From contig NZ_CP013417.1 of assembly GCF_001524445.2 (NCBI RefSeq), positions 3,224,001 to 3,288,000 of the forward strand: a DNA stretch of 64,000 nt. Reading direction: 5' to 3'. Source of the stretch: Burkholderia savannae. GTDB taxonomy: Bacteria; Pseudomonadota; Gammaproteobacteria; Burkholderiales; Burkholderiaceae. This document shows positions 1-9,533 of this stretch, in pieces. The position numbers and the translations under genes were made by a program. Numbering within the stretch: position 1 is the first letter of the stretch; every line of letters begins with the position of its first letter. The notes below the pieces were generated by a model. The model did no database searches. It was given only the letters and a program-made list of their open reading frames with translations, and was not told where the DNA came from.

Positions 1-1314
1 AAACACTCGCTGATCGACATTCTCGGCGTGTCGATCGCCGGCTCGCGCGACGCCGAGGTCGCGCTGCTCGCCGGCATCGTCGAGCACTGGGGCGGGCTGC
101 CCGAAGCGCGCGTGCTCGGCCGCGCGAGCCGCCTGCCCGCACCCGCCGCCGCGCTGCTGAACGGCGCGTCGGCGCGCGCGCTCGATTTCGACGACGTCGC
201 CGATCCGCTCGGCACACACCCGAGCGTCGCGATCCTGCCGCCGCTACTGGCCATCGCCGATCTGCGCGGCGACGAAATCGACCACCAGTCGTTTCTCACC
301 GCATACATCGCCGGGCTCGACCTGTCGATCCGGTTGTCGCGCGCGCGCCGCGAGACGCTGCTCGAAAGCGGACGCTACGACCTATGCAAGGTGATCGCCG
401 CGACGGCCGCGGCCGGCATGCTGTACGGGCTCAAGGGCGACACGCTGCGCCATGCGATGGGCATCGCCTATACGTCCGCGCTCGGCGAAACGCAATGCAT
501 GATCGACGGCGCGCCGACGGTGTTCTATCAGCAAGGGCTCGTCGCCACGAACGCGGTTCGCGCGGTCGTACTCGCGTCACACGGCTTCACGGGCGCGCGC
601 GATTTTCTCACGGGCCGCTGGGGCTACTACTCGGCGTTCGAGCCGGGTTCCGCGATCGAGACGATCGACGCCGATCTCGGCAAGACCTTCGCCAACGTCG
701 ACGGCATCGCGTTCAAACCGTTTCCGACCTGCCGCCCGAACACATCCGCGGCCGCACTCACGCTCGAGCTGACGAAGGGGGAGCGCCTGAGCGCGTCGCA
801 GATCGAGCGCGTCGACATCCGGACCAACCGGCAGATCCATGACCTCGTCAGCGCGCCCGTCGAGCGCAAGCAGGCGCCGACGAGCGTCGTCGAGGCGCGC
901 TTCAGCATCGCGTACAACGTCGCGACGGTGCTCGCGACGGGCGATCTCTTCATCGGCGATTTCACCGAAGAAGCGATTCGCCGGCCCGACGTGATCGCCG
1001 TAAGCCGGAAGATCCATCCGGCCGCCGCCCCCGATTGCGAATGCGCCGCGCTCGGCACGCACGGCAAGATCAAGATCGCGATTCAGCGCGTCAACGGCGC
1101 TGTCCTCTCGGGTGAAGTGTCATATGCGAAAGGCAATCCGAAGAATCCGATGAAGCTCGACGAATTGGTCGCGAAGTTCGGCAAGTGCGTCGCATACTCG
1201 GGCCTTGCGCACGTGAGCGCGAACCGCCTCGCCATCGTCGACTGGATCGTCGATCGATCCGATCGGAATCCGAAATACGCGCGGCTCGCGGAGCTGCTGC
1301 ACGCACCCGCGTAA
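1..1314 (+). CDS. MmgE/PrpD family protein (5' partial)
   Basis: Open from the first base of the window, so the true start lies upstream; the in-frame GTG at 28 is internal, because the codons before it read like the family's N-terminal helix (HSLIDILGVSIAGS). The MmgE/PrpD family contains 2-methylcitrate dehydratase and related dehydratases or isomerases of small carboxylic acids. Visible family features are the RALDFDDV stretch near the start, KPFPTCRPNTS in the middle and an alpha-helical N-terminal domain followed by a smaller C-terminal domain. About 437 codons are present, close to full length. No prpB/prpC partners are visible downstream, so a methylcitrate-cycle role is not supported; the substrate is unknown. 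It converges on the next gene across a strong terminator. Confidence 0.85.
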   Translation, partial: KHSLIDILGVSIAGSRDAEVALLAGIVEHWGGLPEARVLGRASRLPAPAAALLNGASARALDFDDVADPLGTHPSVAILPPLLAIADLRGDEIDHQSFLTAYIAGLDLSIRLSRARRETLLESGRYDLCKVIAATAAAGMLYGLKGDTLRHAMGIAYTSALGETQCMIDGAPTVFYQQGLVATNAVRAVVLASHGFTGARDFLTGRWGYYSAFEPGSAIETIDADLGKTFANVDGIAFKPFPTCRPNTSAAALTLELTKGERLSASQIERVDIRTNRQIHDLVSAPVERKQAPTSVVEARFSIAYNVATVLATGDLFIGDFTEEAIRRPDVIAVSRKIHPAAAPDCECAALGTHGKIKIAIQRVNGAVLSGEVSYAKGNPKNPMKLDELVAKFGKCVAYSGLAHVSANRLAIVDWIVDRSDRNPKYARLAELLHAPA

Positions 1315-1318
1315 GAAC

Positions 1319-1415
1319 ATCCGCTCCGCGATCGGAGCGGATGCGCGCCGCCCTGAACGACACGAGAGCCGATGCGCGGGGCCGTTCGGCCCGCGCATCG
1401 GCTCTCGCCTTTTCT
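1319..1415. terminator. Double hairpin, probable bidirectional terminator
   Basis: Two perfect inverted repeats lie between convergent genes. The first has 10-bp arms at 1319-1328 and 1333-1342. The second has 17-bp arms at 1364-1380 and 1390-1406 around a 9-nt loop and is followed by a T-rich run (CCTTTTCTCTTTTTC). Position and structure fit Rho-independent termination of the MmgE/PrpD gene, and probably of the oppositely oriented ferredoxin oxidoreductase gene. Confidence 0.85.
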
Positions 1416-1428
1416 CTTTTTCTCGCGC

Positions 1429-4400
1429 CTACTCGACCGTTTCCGCGCCGCGTTCGTCGAGCGCGGGAACGGCGACGGGCACCGCCGCCTCCGCGCGGCC
1501 GGTAAGGATTCGCTCGACTAGCCGCGCCTGCCGCTCGCGCACCTTCTCGACCGCGCGCGCCTTCACGTGCCCGTAGCCGCGAATTGCGTCCGGCGCCTTC
1601 GCCCAGGCGACGATCTCCGCCAGCGTGTCGCGCTCCAGCTTGAGCAACAGACGCTCGAGCGTCTGCTCGTATTCGCGGACGAGTCGTCGCTCGTCGCGGC
1701 GCTCCGTCGTCCATCCGAACGGATCGAACGGCGTGTGCCGCAACGCGCGGCTCGCCGCCAGCACCCGGAATACCGGAACGATCCAGCCCGAGAACGCGCG
1801 CTTGCGCGGCGGCTGCTCGCCTGGCTTCGAAAGCGCGTCGAGCGTCGGCGGCGCGAGATGGAACGTCAGCTTCGCCGGGCCTTCGAACTGCTCGCGCAGC
1901 TCATCAAGAAACGCCTTCGACGTATGCAGGCGCGCAACCTCGTACTCGTCCTTGTACGCCATCAGCTTGAACAGCGTGCGTGCGACCGCTTCGGCCAACG
2001 AATCGTCACCGAGCGGCGATGCCGCCGCGCGCACGCGCTCGGCCATTCGACGGTAGCGCGCCGCATAGCTCGCGTTCTCATATTGCGCCAGCAACGCCGC
2101 GCGAGATTCGATCAATTCGTCGACGGATTCCTTCTTGCGGCGGACGAAGTCGACCGGACGCCACGCTCCCGCTTGCGCCGCGCCCGCCGCGCCGAGATGG
2201 GAGGCGACAAACGCGGGGGCGGCCGCCCACAGCCGCCCCCACGAAAACGCGAGATACTTCGCGGTCGCGCCGCCCTGCAGATTCAATGCCTGCCGCAGCG
2301 ACGCGAGCGACACCGGCACCGCGCCCCGCTGCCACGCATAGCCGAACAACAGCATGTTCGCCTGCATCGGGTCGAGCAGCTCCGCGGCGAGCGCCTTCGC
2401 GTCGATCGCGTCGTAACGCTGAGCGCCGACGATCGTTTCGATCAGCTTCCGGATGGCGTCCGACTCGATGCGCGCGTCGACGTCGCGCAGCATCGCGCCC
2501 GTCTGCGTCTGCGCGGTGCTGGCGATGACGACCGTCTTGTCGCGCGCGAGCGATGCGAGCGCATCGTCTTCGGATGCGACGAGCAGGTCGGCGGCGATGA
2601 GCGCATCTACGCCGCCGCGGTCGATTCGGTACTGATGCAGCACCTCCGCCTCGCGCGCGATCCGGATGTGGCTCAACACCGCGCCGCCCTTCTGCGCGAA
2701 GCCCGTGAAATCGAGCACGCTGACCGCGCGCCGGTCCAGATGCGCGGCGAGCCCGATCGCGCCCGCGACGGTCACGACGCCCGTTCCGCCGACGCCGACC
2801 AGCATGACTTCGTACGGATCGTCGAGCGCACGCGACACCGGCGCGGCGAGCGCCTCCGCGCGCGCGATCACGTCCGCGTGGTCCGCCTTCTCGCGCCGCC
2901 GTCCGCGCGGCTTGCCCGTGACCGTCACGAAGCTCGGACAGAAGCCTTTTATGCACGACAGATCGGTATTGCACGCGTGCGCATCGATTTTTCGTTTCGG
3001 GCCGAACGGCGTGTCGACCGGCACGACCGACAGGCAGTTTGATTTCACCTGGCAATCGCCGCAGCCTTCGCACACCGCCTCGTTGATGAAGACGCGAGTC
3101 TGCACGTCGGGCGCCGGCTCGCGCTTGCGTCTGCGCCGCGCCTCGGTCGCGCATACCTGATCGAAGATCAACACGCTCACGCCGCGCGTCTCGCGCAATT
3201 GCCGCTGCACGTCGTCGAGCTCGTCGCGATGATGCAGCTCGACGCCGTTCGGCAAGCTGCCGCTCGCACGATAGCGCGCGGGATCGTCGGCGAGCACGAC
3301 GACGCGCCGCGCGCCCTCGCTCAGCACGAGCTCGGCGGCCTTGCGCACGGTCAGCTGGCCATCGACGGGCTGCCCGCCCGTCATCGCGACCGCGTCGTTG
3401 TAGAGGAGCTTGTAAGTGAGCGTCGCGCCCGCCGCGATCGCCTGGCGGATCGCGAGAAAGCCCGAGTGAAAGAACGTGCCGTCGCCGATGTTCTGGAAAA
3501 TGTGCGGCGTCTCGACGAACGGCGCCTGACCGAGCCAGTCGACGCCTTCGCCCCCCATCTGCACGCTGCCCGTGGTCGCGCGCTCGGGCATCCGCGCCGC
3601 CATCGCGTGGCAGCCGATGCCGAGCCGCGCCTCGCTGCCCTCCGGTATTCGCGTCGACGTGTTGTGCGGGCAGCCCGAGCAGAGATAGGGTGTGCGTCTG
3701 AGCCAGTCGGCCGGACGCGCCGCGGGCGTCTCGCGCCAATTGGCCGGAACGTGCAGCGCGACGTCGAACGCTTTCAACTGCCGCTCCAGCAGCGACGCAA
3801 TACGCGAGGGCCGCAGTTCCTCGAGTTCCGACACGATCGGCGCGCCTTTTTCGTCGGTCTTGCCGACGATCGTCGCGCGCCGATCGTGCCGCGCGTTGTA
3901 AAGGCTGTTCTTGAGCTGCTCCTCGACGACCGGCTGCTTCTCCTCGATGACGAGAACCTTGCCCGCTCGCTGCGCCCACGTCTCCAGCAGCGGCGACAGC
4001 GGATACACGACGTTGATCTTCAGGAGTGCGACGCCCGCGCGCTCGAGCCGGTCGAGCGTCACGCCGCCCTGCCGCAGCACCTCGCACACGTCTCGATACG
4101 CCTTGCCGACCGCCGCGATCACGAGCGCCGGCCGCGCGGGCGTCGTCACCGCTTCGTCGAGCGGATTGGCGCGCATGAACGCGCGCGCGGCCTTTAGCTT
4201 GTACGGATGACGTCGCTCGATCTGCATGCCGGGCAAATCGGGCCAGCGCCAATGCAAGCCGTCCGGGCCGGAGTCGACGGTCGGCATCGTGAAGCGCGGC
4301 GGCTCGAACGTCGGCACCGAAGCCGACGCCTCGACAGTCTCGGTGATCGCCTTGAAGCCGACCCACAGCCCCGACGCGCGCGACAACGCCCAGCCCCAAA

Positions 4401-4965
4401 GCCCGCAGCGCTCGTAATCGGCCAGCCCGGACGGATGAATCACCGGCATGCCCCACGCGATCAGCGTGCGGTCCGATTGATGCGACATCGACGACGACAC
4501 GCATCCGTGATCGTCGCCCGTCACGACGAGCACACCGCCGTGCGGTGACGAGCCGTACGCGTTGCCGTGCTTGAGCGCGTCGCCCGATCGATCGACGCCG
4601 GGCCCCTTGCCGTACCACATCCCGAATACGCCGTCGTAGCGTCTCGTCGCGTCGGATTCGACCCGTTGCGTGCCGATCAGCGCCGTCGCGGCCAGATCCT
4701 CGTTGATCGCCGGCTGGAAGCGAATGTGCGCCTGCTCGAGACGCTCGCGCGCACGCCAAAGCTCATGATCGACGCCGCCGAGCGGCGAGCCTCGATAACC
4801 GCTCACGAAACCCGCGGTATTCAGGCCCATCGCGCGATCGGCCGCCGCCTGCGCGAACAGCAGGCGCACGAGCGCCTGCTGGCCGCTCACGAAGATGCGC
4901 CCGGGAGGATCTTCGAAGCCTTGTCGGTATAGGGAATCGCTTCGATATTCAGGAGTCTTTAACAT
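1429..4965 (-). CDS. Indolepyruvate ferredoxin oxidoreductase, fused subunits
   Basis: A 1178-residue fused 2-oxoacid:ferredoxin oxidoreductase of the type annotated as indolepyruvate ferredoxin oxidoreductase in proteobacteria. It should oxidatively decarboxylate an aryl-pyruvate to the acyl-CoA using TPP and Fe-S clusters. The N-terminal part has the pyrimidine/TPP domains (GFVSGYRGSPLGGVD near residue 45, later GDGTFFHSG). A cysteine-rich section follows (CEGCGDCQVKSNC, then CNTDLSCIKGFCPSF). The C-terminal gamma-type domain starts at GVGGTGVVTVAG. The start at 4965 is chosen because MLKTPEYRSD is family-like and GAGGG lies upstream; the reading frame stays open further upstream without homology. 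It is the last gene of a minus-strand run with the small protein and flavin monooxygenase, suggesting aromatic amino-acid or indole-compound catabolism. Exact substrate unproven. Confidence 0.9.
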   Translation of the reverse strand: MLKTPEYRSDSLYRQGFEDPPGRIFVSGQQALVRLLFAQAAADRAMGLNTAGFVSGYRGSPLGGVDHELWRARERLEQAHIRFQPAINEDLAATALIGTQRVESDATRRYDGVFGMWYGKGPGVDRSGDALKHGNAYGSSPHGGVLVVTGDDHGCVSSSMSHQSDRTLIAWGMPVIHPSGLADYERCGLWGWALSRASGLWVGFKAITETVEASASVPTFEPPRFTMPTVDSGPDGLHWRWPDLPGMQIERRHPYKLKAARAFMRANPLDEAVTTPARPALVIAAVGKAYRDVCEVLRQGGVTLDRLERAGVALLKINVVYPLSPLLETWAQRAGKVLVIEEKQPVVEEQLKNSLYNARHDRRATIVGKTDEKGAPIVSELEELRPSRIASLLERQLKAFDVALHVPANWRETPAARPADWLRRTPYLCSGCPHNTSTRIPEGSEARLGIGCHAMAARMPERATTGSVQMGGEGVDWLGQAPFVETPHIFQNIGDGTFFHSGFLAIRQAIAAGATLTYKLLYNDAVAMTGGQPVDGQLTVRKAAELVLSEGARRVVVLADDPARYRASGSLPNGVELHHRDELDDVQRQLRETRGVSVLIFDQVCATEARRRRKREPAPDVQTRVFINEAVCEGCGDCQVKSNCLSVVPVDTPFGPKRKIDAHACNTDLSCIKGFCPSFVTVTGKPRGRRREKADHADVIARAEALAAPVSRALDDPYEVMLVGVGGTGVVTVAGAIGLAAHLDRRAVSVLDFTGFAQKGGAVLSHIRIAREAEVLHQYRIDRGGVDALIAADLLVASEDDALASLARDKTVVIASTAQTQTGAMLRDVDARIESDAIRKLIETIVGAQRYDAIDAKALAAELLDPMQANMLLFGYAWQRGAVPVSLASLRQALNLQGGATAKYLAFSWGRLWAAAPAFVASHLGAAGAAQAGAWRPVDFVRRKKESVDELIESRAALLAQYENASYAARYRRMAERVRAAASPLGDDSLAEAVARTLFKLMAYKDEYEVARLHTSKAFLDELREQFEGPAKLTFHLAPPTLDALSKPGEQPPRKRAFSGWIVPVFRVLAASRALRHTPFDPFGWTTERRDERRLVREYEQTLERLLLKLERDTLAEIVAWAKAPDAIRGYGHVKARAVEKVRERQARLVERILTGRAEAAVPVAVPALDERGAETVE

Positions 4966-5101
4966 GGTTTCGTGCCCTCGTACACGGAATACCCACATTG
5001 AAGTGGTTGAAGCGGTGCGGCGGCCGCGTTGCGGTGGATCGCCGCAATAGCGGGGGCGCGCGCCGCGCGCGCGGCGGACCGGCGGCCCTCGTTGCGACGG
5101 A

Positions 5102-5332
5102 TCAGTCGAGGCCCGCGCGCGCGATCTCGATCGCCTCGCGCAACACCTCGGGGTCTGCAATGTGATGCATCAGCACGAGAACGAGTTGCGCATGAAACAG
5201 ATGCCCTTGCGCGTCGTCGAGATCGCGGCACGCATCGGCCAGCATTGAAAAACGGGCGTCCGGATCGGCAAGTTCCGGCACGCGGACGCCCGTCAGGTGC
5301 CCGGCCAGGTTTTCGGTTGCGGTTGCGCCCAT
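5102..5332 (-). CDS. DUF2783-like small protein
   Basis: A 76-residue soluble protein with acidic, helical character (SMLADACRDLDDAQGHLF, then a His-His pair in VLMHHIADPEVL). I recognise it as resembling DUF2783, a small family found next to flavin monooxygenases; no biochemical function is known to me. The start at 5332 sits 2 bp after the stop codon of the monooxygenase, and its ribosome-binding site (GAGGAGG) is inside the last codons of that gene, so translation is probably coupled. A longer in-frame opening upstream overlaps the monooxygenase and is rejected. Confidence 0.75.
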   Translation of the reverse strand: MGATATENLAGHLTGVRVPELADPDARFSMLADACRDLDDAQGHLFHAQLVLVLMHHIADPEVLREAIEIARAGLD

Positions 5333-5334
5333 GT

Positions 5335-7011
5335 TTACGCCTCCTCTGACGAAATCGGAACCGATACGCCGACCGTCCGTTGCAGCGCGGCGCGTAGCTC
5401 GGGCGAATCGACTCGCGCGAACGAGCCGAGCACGTGCTGATCCGGGCGCAACAACAGCACGTTGCCGCATGCGAGCCCGTAGCGGAGCGCGACGAAGCCT
5501 TCGTGATCCCACAGGACGATGCGGCCCGACGGCTCGTGTGCGTGACGTACGGGCGACACCACGACAACGTCGAGCGGATGCGCGCTCGGCGCCGCGCCGA
5601 GCGCATCGAGCGCCGCGTCGTCGGGCTCGCCGTAGACGAGCAGCGTGTAACCGGCACCGCCCAGGTGCGCGAGCAGCCAGTCCGGCTCGCCTGCACGCTT
5701 GACGGGCGCGTCGATTGCGGGCGAACCGGGTTTCAGCACGCCGGGCAGCGCCGACGCGCCGGCGAACTGCCCGACGTCCGTCAGCACCGACGGCCGCGAC
5801 AGGCGGCCGGAGTTGACGAGCGCACGTCCGAACGTCGTCGTGCGTGCGAGCGCGAGCGCCGCGCGCCGCAGCGTATCGACGGCCGGGCTCTCCGGCGAGA
5901 TGAAGCGCGCGCTGCGCGTGGAGTTGAGAATGTTCTCGTCAGCGGCGAACACCCGCTCTTCGTTGTACGAATCGATCAGCGAAGGAGATGCGCCGTGACG
6001 CACGATCGCCGCGAGCCGCCATCCGAGATTGTCGACGTCCTGCAATCCCCCATTGCCGCCGCGTCCGCCGAACGGACTGACCTCGTGCGCGCTGTCACCG
6101 GCGAACACGACGCGCGACTGGACGAAACGCTCCAAACGCCGGCAACGGAACGTGTAGACGCTCACCCAATCGATCCTGAATGCCGCGCGCTGGCCGAACA
6201 TCGCGCGCAACCGCCGTTCGACCCGCTCGGGCTGCCGCTCGAGCGCCGGGTCGGCGTCGACGCCCAGCTGGAAATCGACGCGCCACAAGTTGTCAGGCTG
6301 CTTGTGCAGGAGTACGGATCGGTTCGGATGAAACGGCGGGTCGAACCAGAAGCGCCGCTCGGCGCGGAGCTCGGCATCGTGCATCTCGACGTCGACGATC
6401 AGAAATCGGTCCGGGAACATCTCGCCGACGAACGGCAGGTCCAGCACCTTTCGCACCGTCGAGCGCGCGCCGTCGCACGCGATCAACCAGTCGCAATCGA
6501 CGCGGTACTCGCCGTCGGGCGTCTCGATCGCGACCGTCGCACCGTCGGCGCGGCTCTCCACGTCGGTGACGCGATGAAGCGCGCGCAGCTCGACGAGACC
6601 GCTCTGCGCGCAGGCTTGCGCGAGCCATTCCTCGATATACGACTGCTGGACGTTGATGAACGCGGGCCACGCGAAGCCCGGCTCCGGCTGGAAATCGAAG
6701 CTGAACACCTCCCGAGCCTGGTGGTACAGCCGGCCGACCTTCCAGTTCACGCCCCTCTCGAGCAACTGCGGGCCGAGTTGCATTCGCGCGAGGATCTCGA
6801 GGCTGCGCTGGGCGAAAACGATCGCGCGCGAACCGTCGATCGGCGCGTCACGCGCTTCCAGCACGACGCTCGCCACGCCTCGTTGAGCAAGATCGCAAGC
6901 GAGCGCGAGGCCGATCAGCCCCGCGCCGACGATCACGACGGGAACGCGCGCCGTTGCGTCGCGATCGAGCTCGACTGGGCGGCGATAGGAAAAACGGGGT
7001 GGAATATGCAT
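5335..7011 (-). CDS. FAD-dependent aromatic monooxygenase (MhpA/TfdB-like)
   Basis: A 558-residue class A flavin monooxygenase. The N-terminal dinucleotide-binding motif is VVIVGAGLIGLALACD (about residues 25-40). The DG motif CDWLIACDGARSTVRK lies near residue 175 and the second FAD motif FAGDSAHEVSPFGGRGGNGG near residue 300. The C-terminus has a thioredoxin-like extension typical of 3-(3-hydroxyphenyl)propionate and phenol hydroxylases. It should hydroxylate an aromatic ring using NAD(P)H and O2. It is the first gene of a minus-strand unit with the DUF2783-like protein and the ferredoxin oxidoreductase, and it faces the MFS exporter across an AT-rich promoter region. No ring-cleavage dioxygenase is adjacent, so the pathway cannot be named. 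Confidence 0.88.
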   Translation of the reverse strand: MHIPPRFSYRRPVELDRDATARVPVVIVGAGLIGLALACDLAQRGVASVVLEARDAPIDGSRAIVFAQRSLEILARMQLGPQLLERGVNWKVGRLYHQAREVFSFDFQPEPGFAWPAFINVQQSYIEEWLAQACAQSGLVELRALHRVTDVESRADGATVAIETPDGEYRVDCDWLIACDGARSTVRKVLDLPFVGEMFPDRFLIVDVEMHDAELRAERRFWFDPPFHPNRSVLLHKQPDNLWRVDFQLGVDADPALERQPERVERRLRAMFGQRAAFRIDWVSVYTFRCRRLERFVQSRVVFAGDSAHEVSPFGGRGGNGGLQDVDNLGWRLAAIVRHGASPSLIDSYNEERVFAADENILNSTRSARFISPESPAVDTLRRAALALARTTTFGRALVNSGRLSRPSVLTDVGQFAGASALPGVLKPGSPAIDAPVKRAGEPDWLLAHLGGAGYTLLVYGEPDDAALDALGAAPSAHPLDVVVVSPVRHAHEPSGRIVLWDHEGFVALRYGLACGNVLLLRPDQHVLGSFARVDSPELRAALQRTVGVSVPISSEEA

Positions 7012-7439
7012 CCGCAGGCACTCCCAAAATGCCGCTTTAACGAGGAAACGACTTCGTAGGTTGTTTCGATTTCGACGAGATGCAGCGCAATATTAGATCG
7101 CATATGTTCAATTCGCAACAACAACAAAATTTCCAGTCGATATGGTGAATTTCGACCAAAATCGCCGAATTTTGATGCCAAATCGGGCAGAAACTCGAAT
7201 TGGAGTCGGCCCTCTTTATTGAATTATTTGGTTACTATCACGTGAGACAACACAAAAAATATCGCATAAGATTTATTTGCATGAGATCATATTTGGCGAC
7301 CTAATCGACGCAAGCGGCCGCATCTGCATTCGGCGGCTCGACTTGATGTGAGTTCGCGCACGCACGCCCCTCGCGCGAGACTTGCGCACTGCCCGTCCGA
7401 GGGCGTTGCCCGTTCAACCTGGGAAGCAAGGAGCGCATC
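7012..7439. promoter_or_regulatory. Divergent promoter region, AT-rich
   Basis: 428 bp between the divergently transcribed monooxygenase and MFS genes. The part from about 7060 to 7290 is clearly AT-richer than the surroundings and contains runs such as TTTATTGAATTATTTGG and a TCACGTGA palindrome near 7238. This is the expected place for both promoters and a regulator site. Reading frames here have no protein-like composition. No promoter hexamers could be assigned with confidence. Confidence 0.5.
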
Positions 7440-8621
7440 TTGACGACACCTGCCGCGTTGCCCATGGGTCAGGAGACCCTGTCTCGACGTCTCGTCCTGC
7501 TGCTGGCGGTCGGGACCGGAATCGGCGTCGCGAACGTCTACTACATTCAACCGATCCTGAGCCTCGTCCAACGTGAATTCGACGTCCCTTCGCAACTGAT
7601 CGGCTGGGCGCCGACGCTCACGCAAATCGGCTACGCACTCGGCATCCTGCTGCTCGCGCCGCTTGGCGACATGCTGAACCGCCGCTCGCTGATCATGACC
7701 AAGGGGCTGCTGCTGATCGTGTCGCTCGCCGCCACGGTGCTGTCGCCGAACTACGCGACGCTTCTCGCGACGAGCGCCGCGATCGGCCTGTTCAGCAGCG
7801 TCGGACAAGATTTCATCCCGGTCGCGGCGCAGCTCGCACCGGAGGCGCATCGCGGCCGCATGGTCGGCACGGTGACGACAGGACTCCTGACGGGCGTGCT
7901 GCTGTCGCGCACGCTCGGCGGGTTCGTCGCGCAGCAGCTCGGCTGGCGGGCGATCTACGCGGTCGCGGCGGTGCTCGAAGGCCTGATCGTGCTCGCGGTG
8001 TGGCGCTTCCTGCCGCCGCTGCGCGTGAGCGTCGCCGGCCGCTACGGGAAGCTGATGGCGAGCCTCTTCGAGCTATGGCGCCGGCATGCGGCGTTGCGGC
8101 GCGCCGTCTACACGCAGGGCCTGCTCGCGATGTCGCTCGGTGCGTTCTGGTCGACGCTCGCGCTCGTCCTCGCCGCACCGCCATTTCACCAGGGCTCGGG
8201 CGTCGCGGGCGCGTACGGCGTCGCGGGGGCGGCTGGCGCGCTCGCCGCGCCGCTCTTCGGACGATTCGCCGACCGCGCGGGCCCGATCCATGCGATTCGG
8301 CTCGGCTGCCTGCTCGTCATCAGCTCGTTCGTCGGCATGTGGATTTTCTCGGGCTCGATGATCGCGCTCGCGATCGGCGCCGTGCTATTCGACCTCGGCG
8401 TGATGGCCGCGCTCGTCTCGCACCAGACGATCGTCAACACGATCGACCCCGCCGCACGCAGCCGCCTGAACGGCATCCTGATCACGGGCGCAATGTTCGG
8501 CGTCGCCGCGGGTGCGGAGGCGGGCAACGTCGCGTTGAACCACGCCGGCTGGCCCGGCATCTGCACGGTGGGCGCGCTCGTCGGCGGCCTTGCGCTGTTG
8601 CTCCGGCTCGGCAACCGATGA
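7440..8621 (+). CDS. MFS transporter (drug/arabinose efflux type)
   Basis: A 393-residue inner-membrane transporter of the major facilitator superfamily with about 12 hydrophobic segments. The loop between helices 2 and 3 has the family-A motif in the form APLGDMLNRRSLI. The start is a TTG at 7440 with AAGGAG nine bases upstream; an in-frame ATG at 7464 has no good ribosome-binding site. Members of this subgroup export drugs, sugars or small organic acids; the substrate here is unknown. It is divergent from the aromatic monooxygenase unit, so export of an aromatic compound or a toxic intermediate is a reasonable guess only. Confidence 0.88.
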   Translation: MTTPAALPMGQETLSRRLVLLLAVGTGIGVANVYYIQPILSLVQREFDVPSQLIGWAPTLTQIGYALGILLLAPLGDMLNRRSLIMTKGLLLIVSLAATVLSPNYATLLATSAAIGLFSSVGQDFIPVAAQLAPEAHRGRMVGTVTTGLLTGVLLSRTLGGFVAQQLGWRAIYAVAAVLEGLIVLAVWRFLPPLRVSVAGRYGKLMASLFELWRRHAALRRAVYTQGLLAMSLGAFWSTLALVLAAPPFHQGSGVAGAYGVAGAAGALAAPLFGRFADRAGPIHAIRLGCLLVISSFVGMWIFSGSMIALAIGAVLFDLGVMAALVSHQTIVNTIDPAARSRLNGILITGAMFGVAAGAEAGNVALNHAGWPGICTVGALVGGLALLLRLGNR

Positions 8622-8809
8622 ACGGCCGGGCGCGACATTCCTTCGTCATGCAGAAGGTCTGCCGCGCCGCCCGCGCTCTCGCGGCCCGCGAACGCCCTCT
8701 TTTGTCGCCGACGCTCGGCCGGCCCGCGTCGGCGCGTACCGCGCAACACCCGCCGAAGTTCGCCCGTTTCTTCCGTTTACCGCGTCATCATTAGAACAGG
8801 TACGTCATC

Positions 8810-9436
8810 GTGAATCGAATCCCGCTTCGCGCCGGCCGGCTGATCGGCACGCTCACGTTCGCCGCGTTGTCCTGCGCCAGCCTCGCCCAGACCTCCAACA
8901 ACCAGAGAACGACGCCGGCGAAAGCGGCCGACGCGATCGAGATCCAGTACCTCATTGCGCAGTACGTTGCGACGCTCGACGCCGACACCGTCGGCGAATC
9001 GACGCAAAGCCGGGTGGACCGGTTCACCCGCATGTTCACGCCCGACGGCGTGTGGACGCAGCATGTATGGAACGCGGGCAAGCCCGCCGACGACGGCCCC
9101 GGCTGTTTCGTCCGCGGCCAGGCGCAGCTCACGCGATTTGCGCAAGTGCTGTTCGGCAACGCGACGAGCCGACCGACCGCGACCGCGCGGCACAATCTCG
9201 TGACGCCGCTCATCGACATCGCCGGCGACCGCGCGGAAGCCGCCGTCAACTGGATGCAGACGCGCGACGCAACGCTGTCCGAAGGACGCGTCGAGCTGCT
9301 CGCGACAGGCCGCTATTACCTGACGTTCCGACGTCAACCTTCGGGCTGGGCGATCGAGAAGCTCGACCTGATGAGCGATCATCCGTTGTACGGCACGCCG
9401 CTCGGGCCGCCGTGCACGCCAACCGGGCCGCGCTGA
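8810..9436 (+). CDS. Secreted SnoaL/NTF2-like protein
   Basis: A 208-residue protein with a Sec signal peptide (hydrophobic TLTFAALSCASLA, cleavage likely after SLAQ). The mature part has the SnoaL-like/NTF2 fold pattern: an N-terminal helix with IQYLIAQYVATLDADT, then FTRMFTPDGVW and a C-terminal sheet segment (GRYYLTFRRQPSGWAIEKLDL). Such proteins act as cyclases, dehydratases or small-ligand binders; here a periplasmic location is expected. Translation starts at GTG 8810. It is 188 bp after the MFS gene on the same strand and ends before a strong terminator, so co-transcription is possible. Confidence 0.72.
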   Translation: MNRIPLRAGRLIGTLTFAALSCASLAQTSNNQRTTPAKAADAIEIQYLIAQYVATLDADTVGESTQSRVDRFTRMFTPDGVWTQHVWNAGKPADDGPGCFVRGQAQLTRFAQVLFGNATSRPTATARHNLVTPLIDIAGDRAEAAVNWMQTRDATLSEGRVELLATGRYYLTFRRQPSGWAIEKLDLMSDHPLYGTPLGPPCTPTGPR

Positions 9437-9490
9437 GCGCGGCGTCATCTCCGGGCCCAGAATTCTAGTTCCCGACTCTCCGGAAAACTC

Positions 9491-9530
9491 AAAGCCCCCG
9501 ACGATCAGCCGATCGCCGGGGGCTTTCTCT
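9491..9530. terminator. Rho-independent terminator
   Basis: Inverted repeat AAAGCCCCCG / CGGGGGCTTT with arms at about 9491-9500 and 9517-9526, followed by CTCTTTAC. It ends the SnoaL-like gene. The opposite strand also reads into a T-rich stretch (GGGGGCTTTGAGTTTT), so it may serve the small minus-strand frame ending at 9534 as well. Confidence 0.88.
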
Positions 9531-9533
9531 TTA

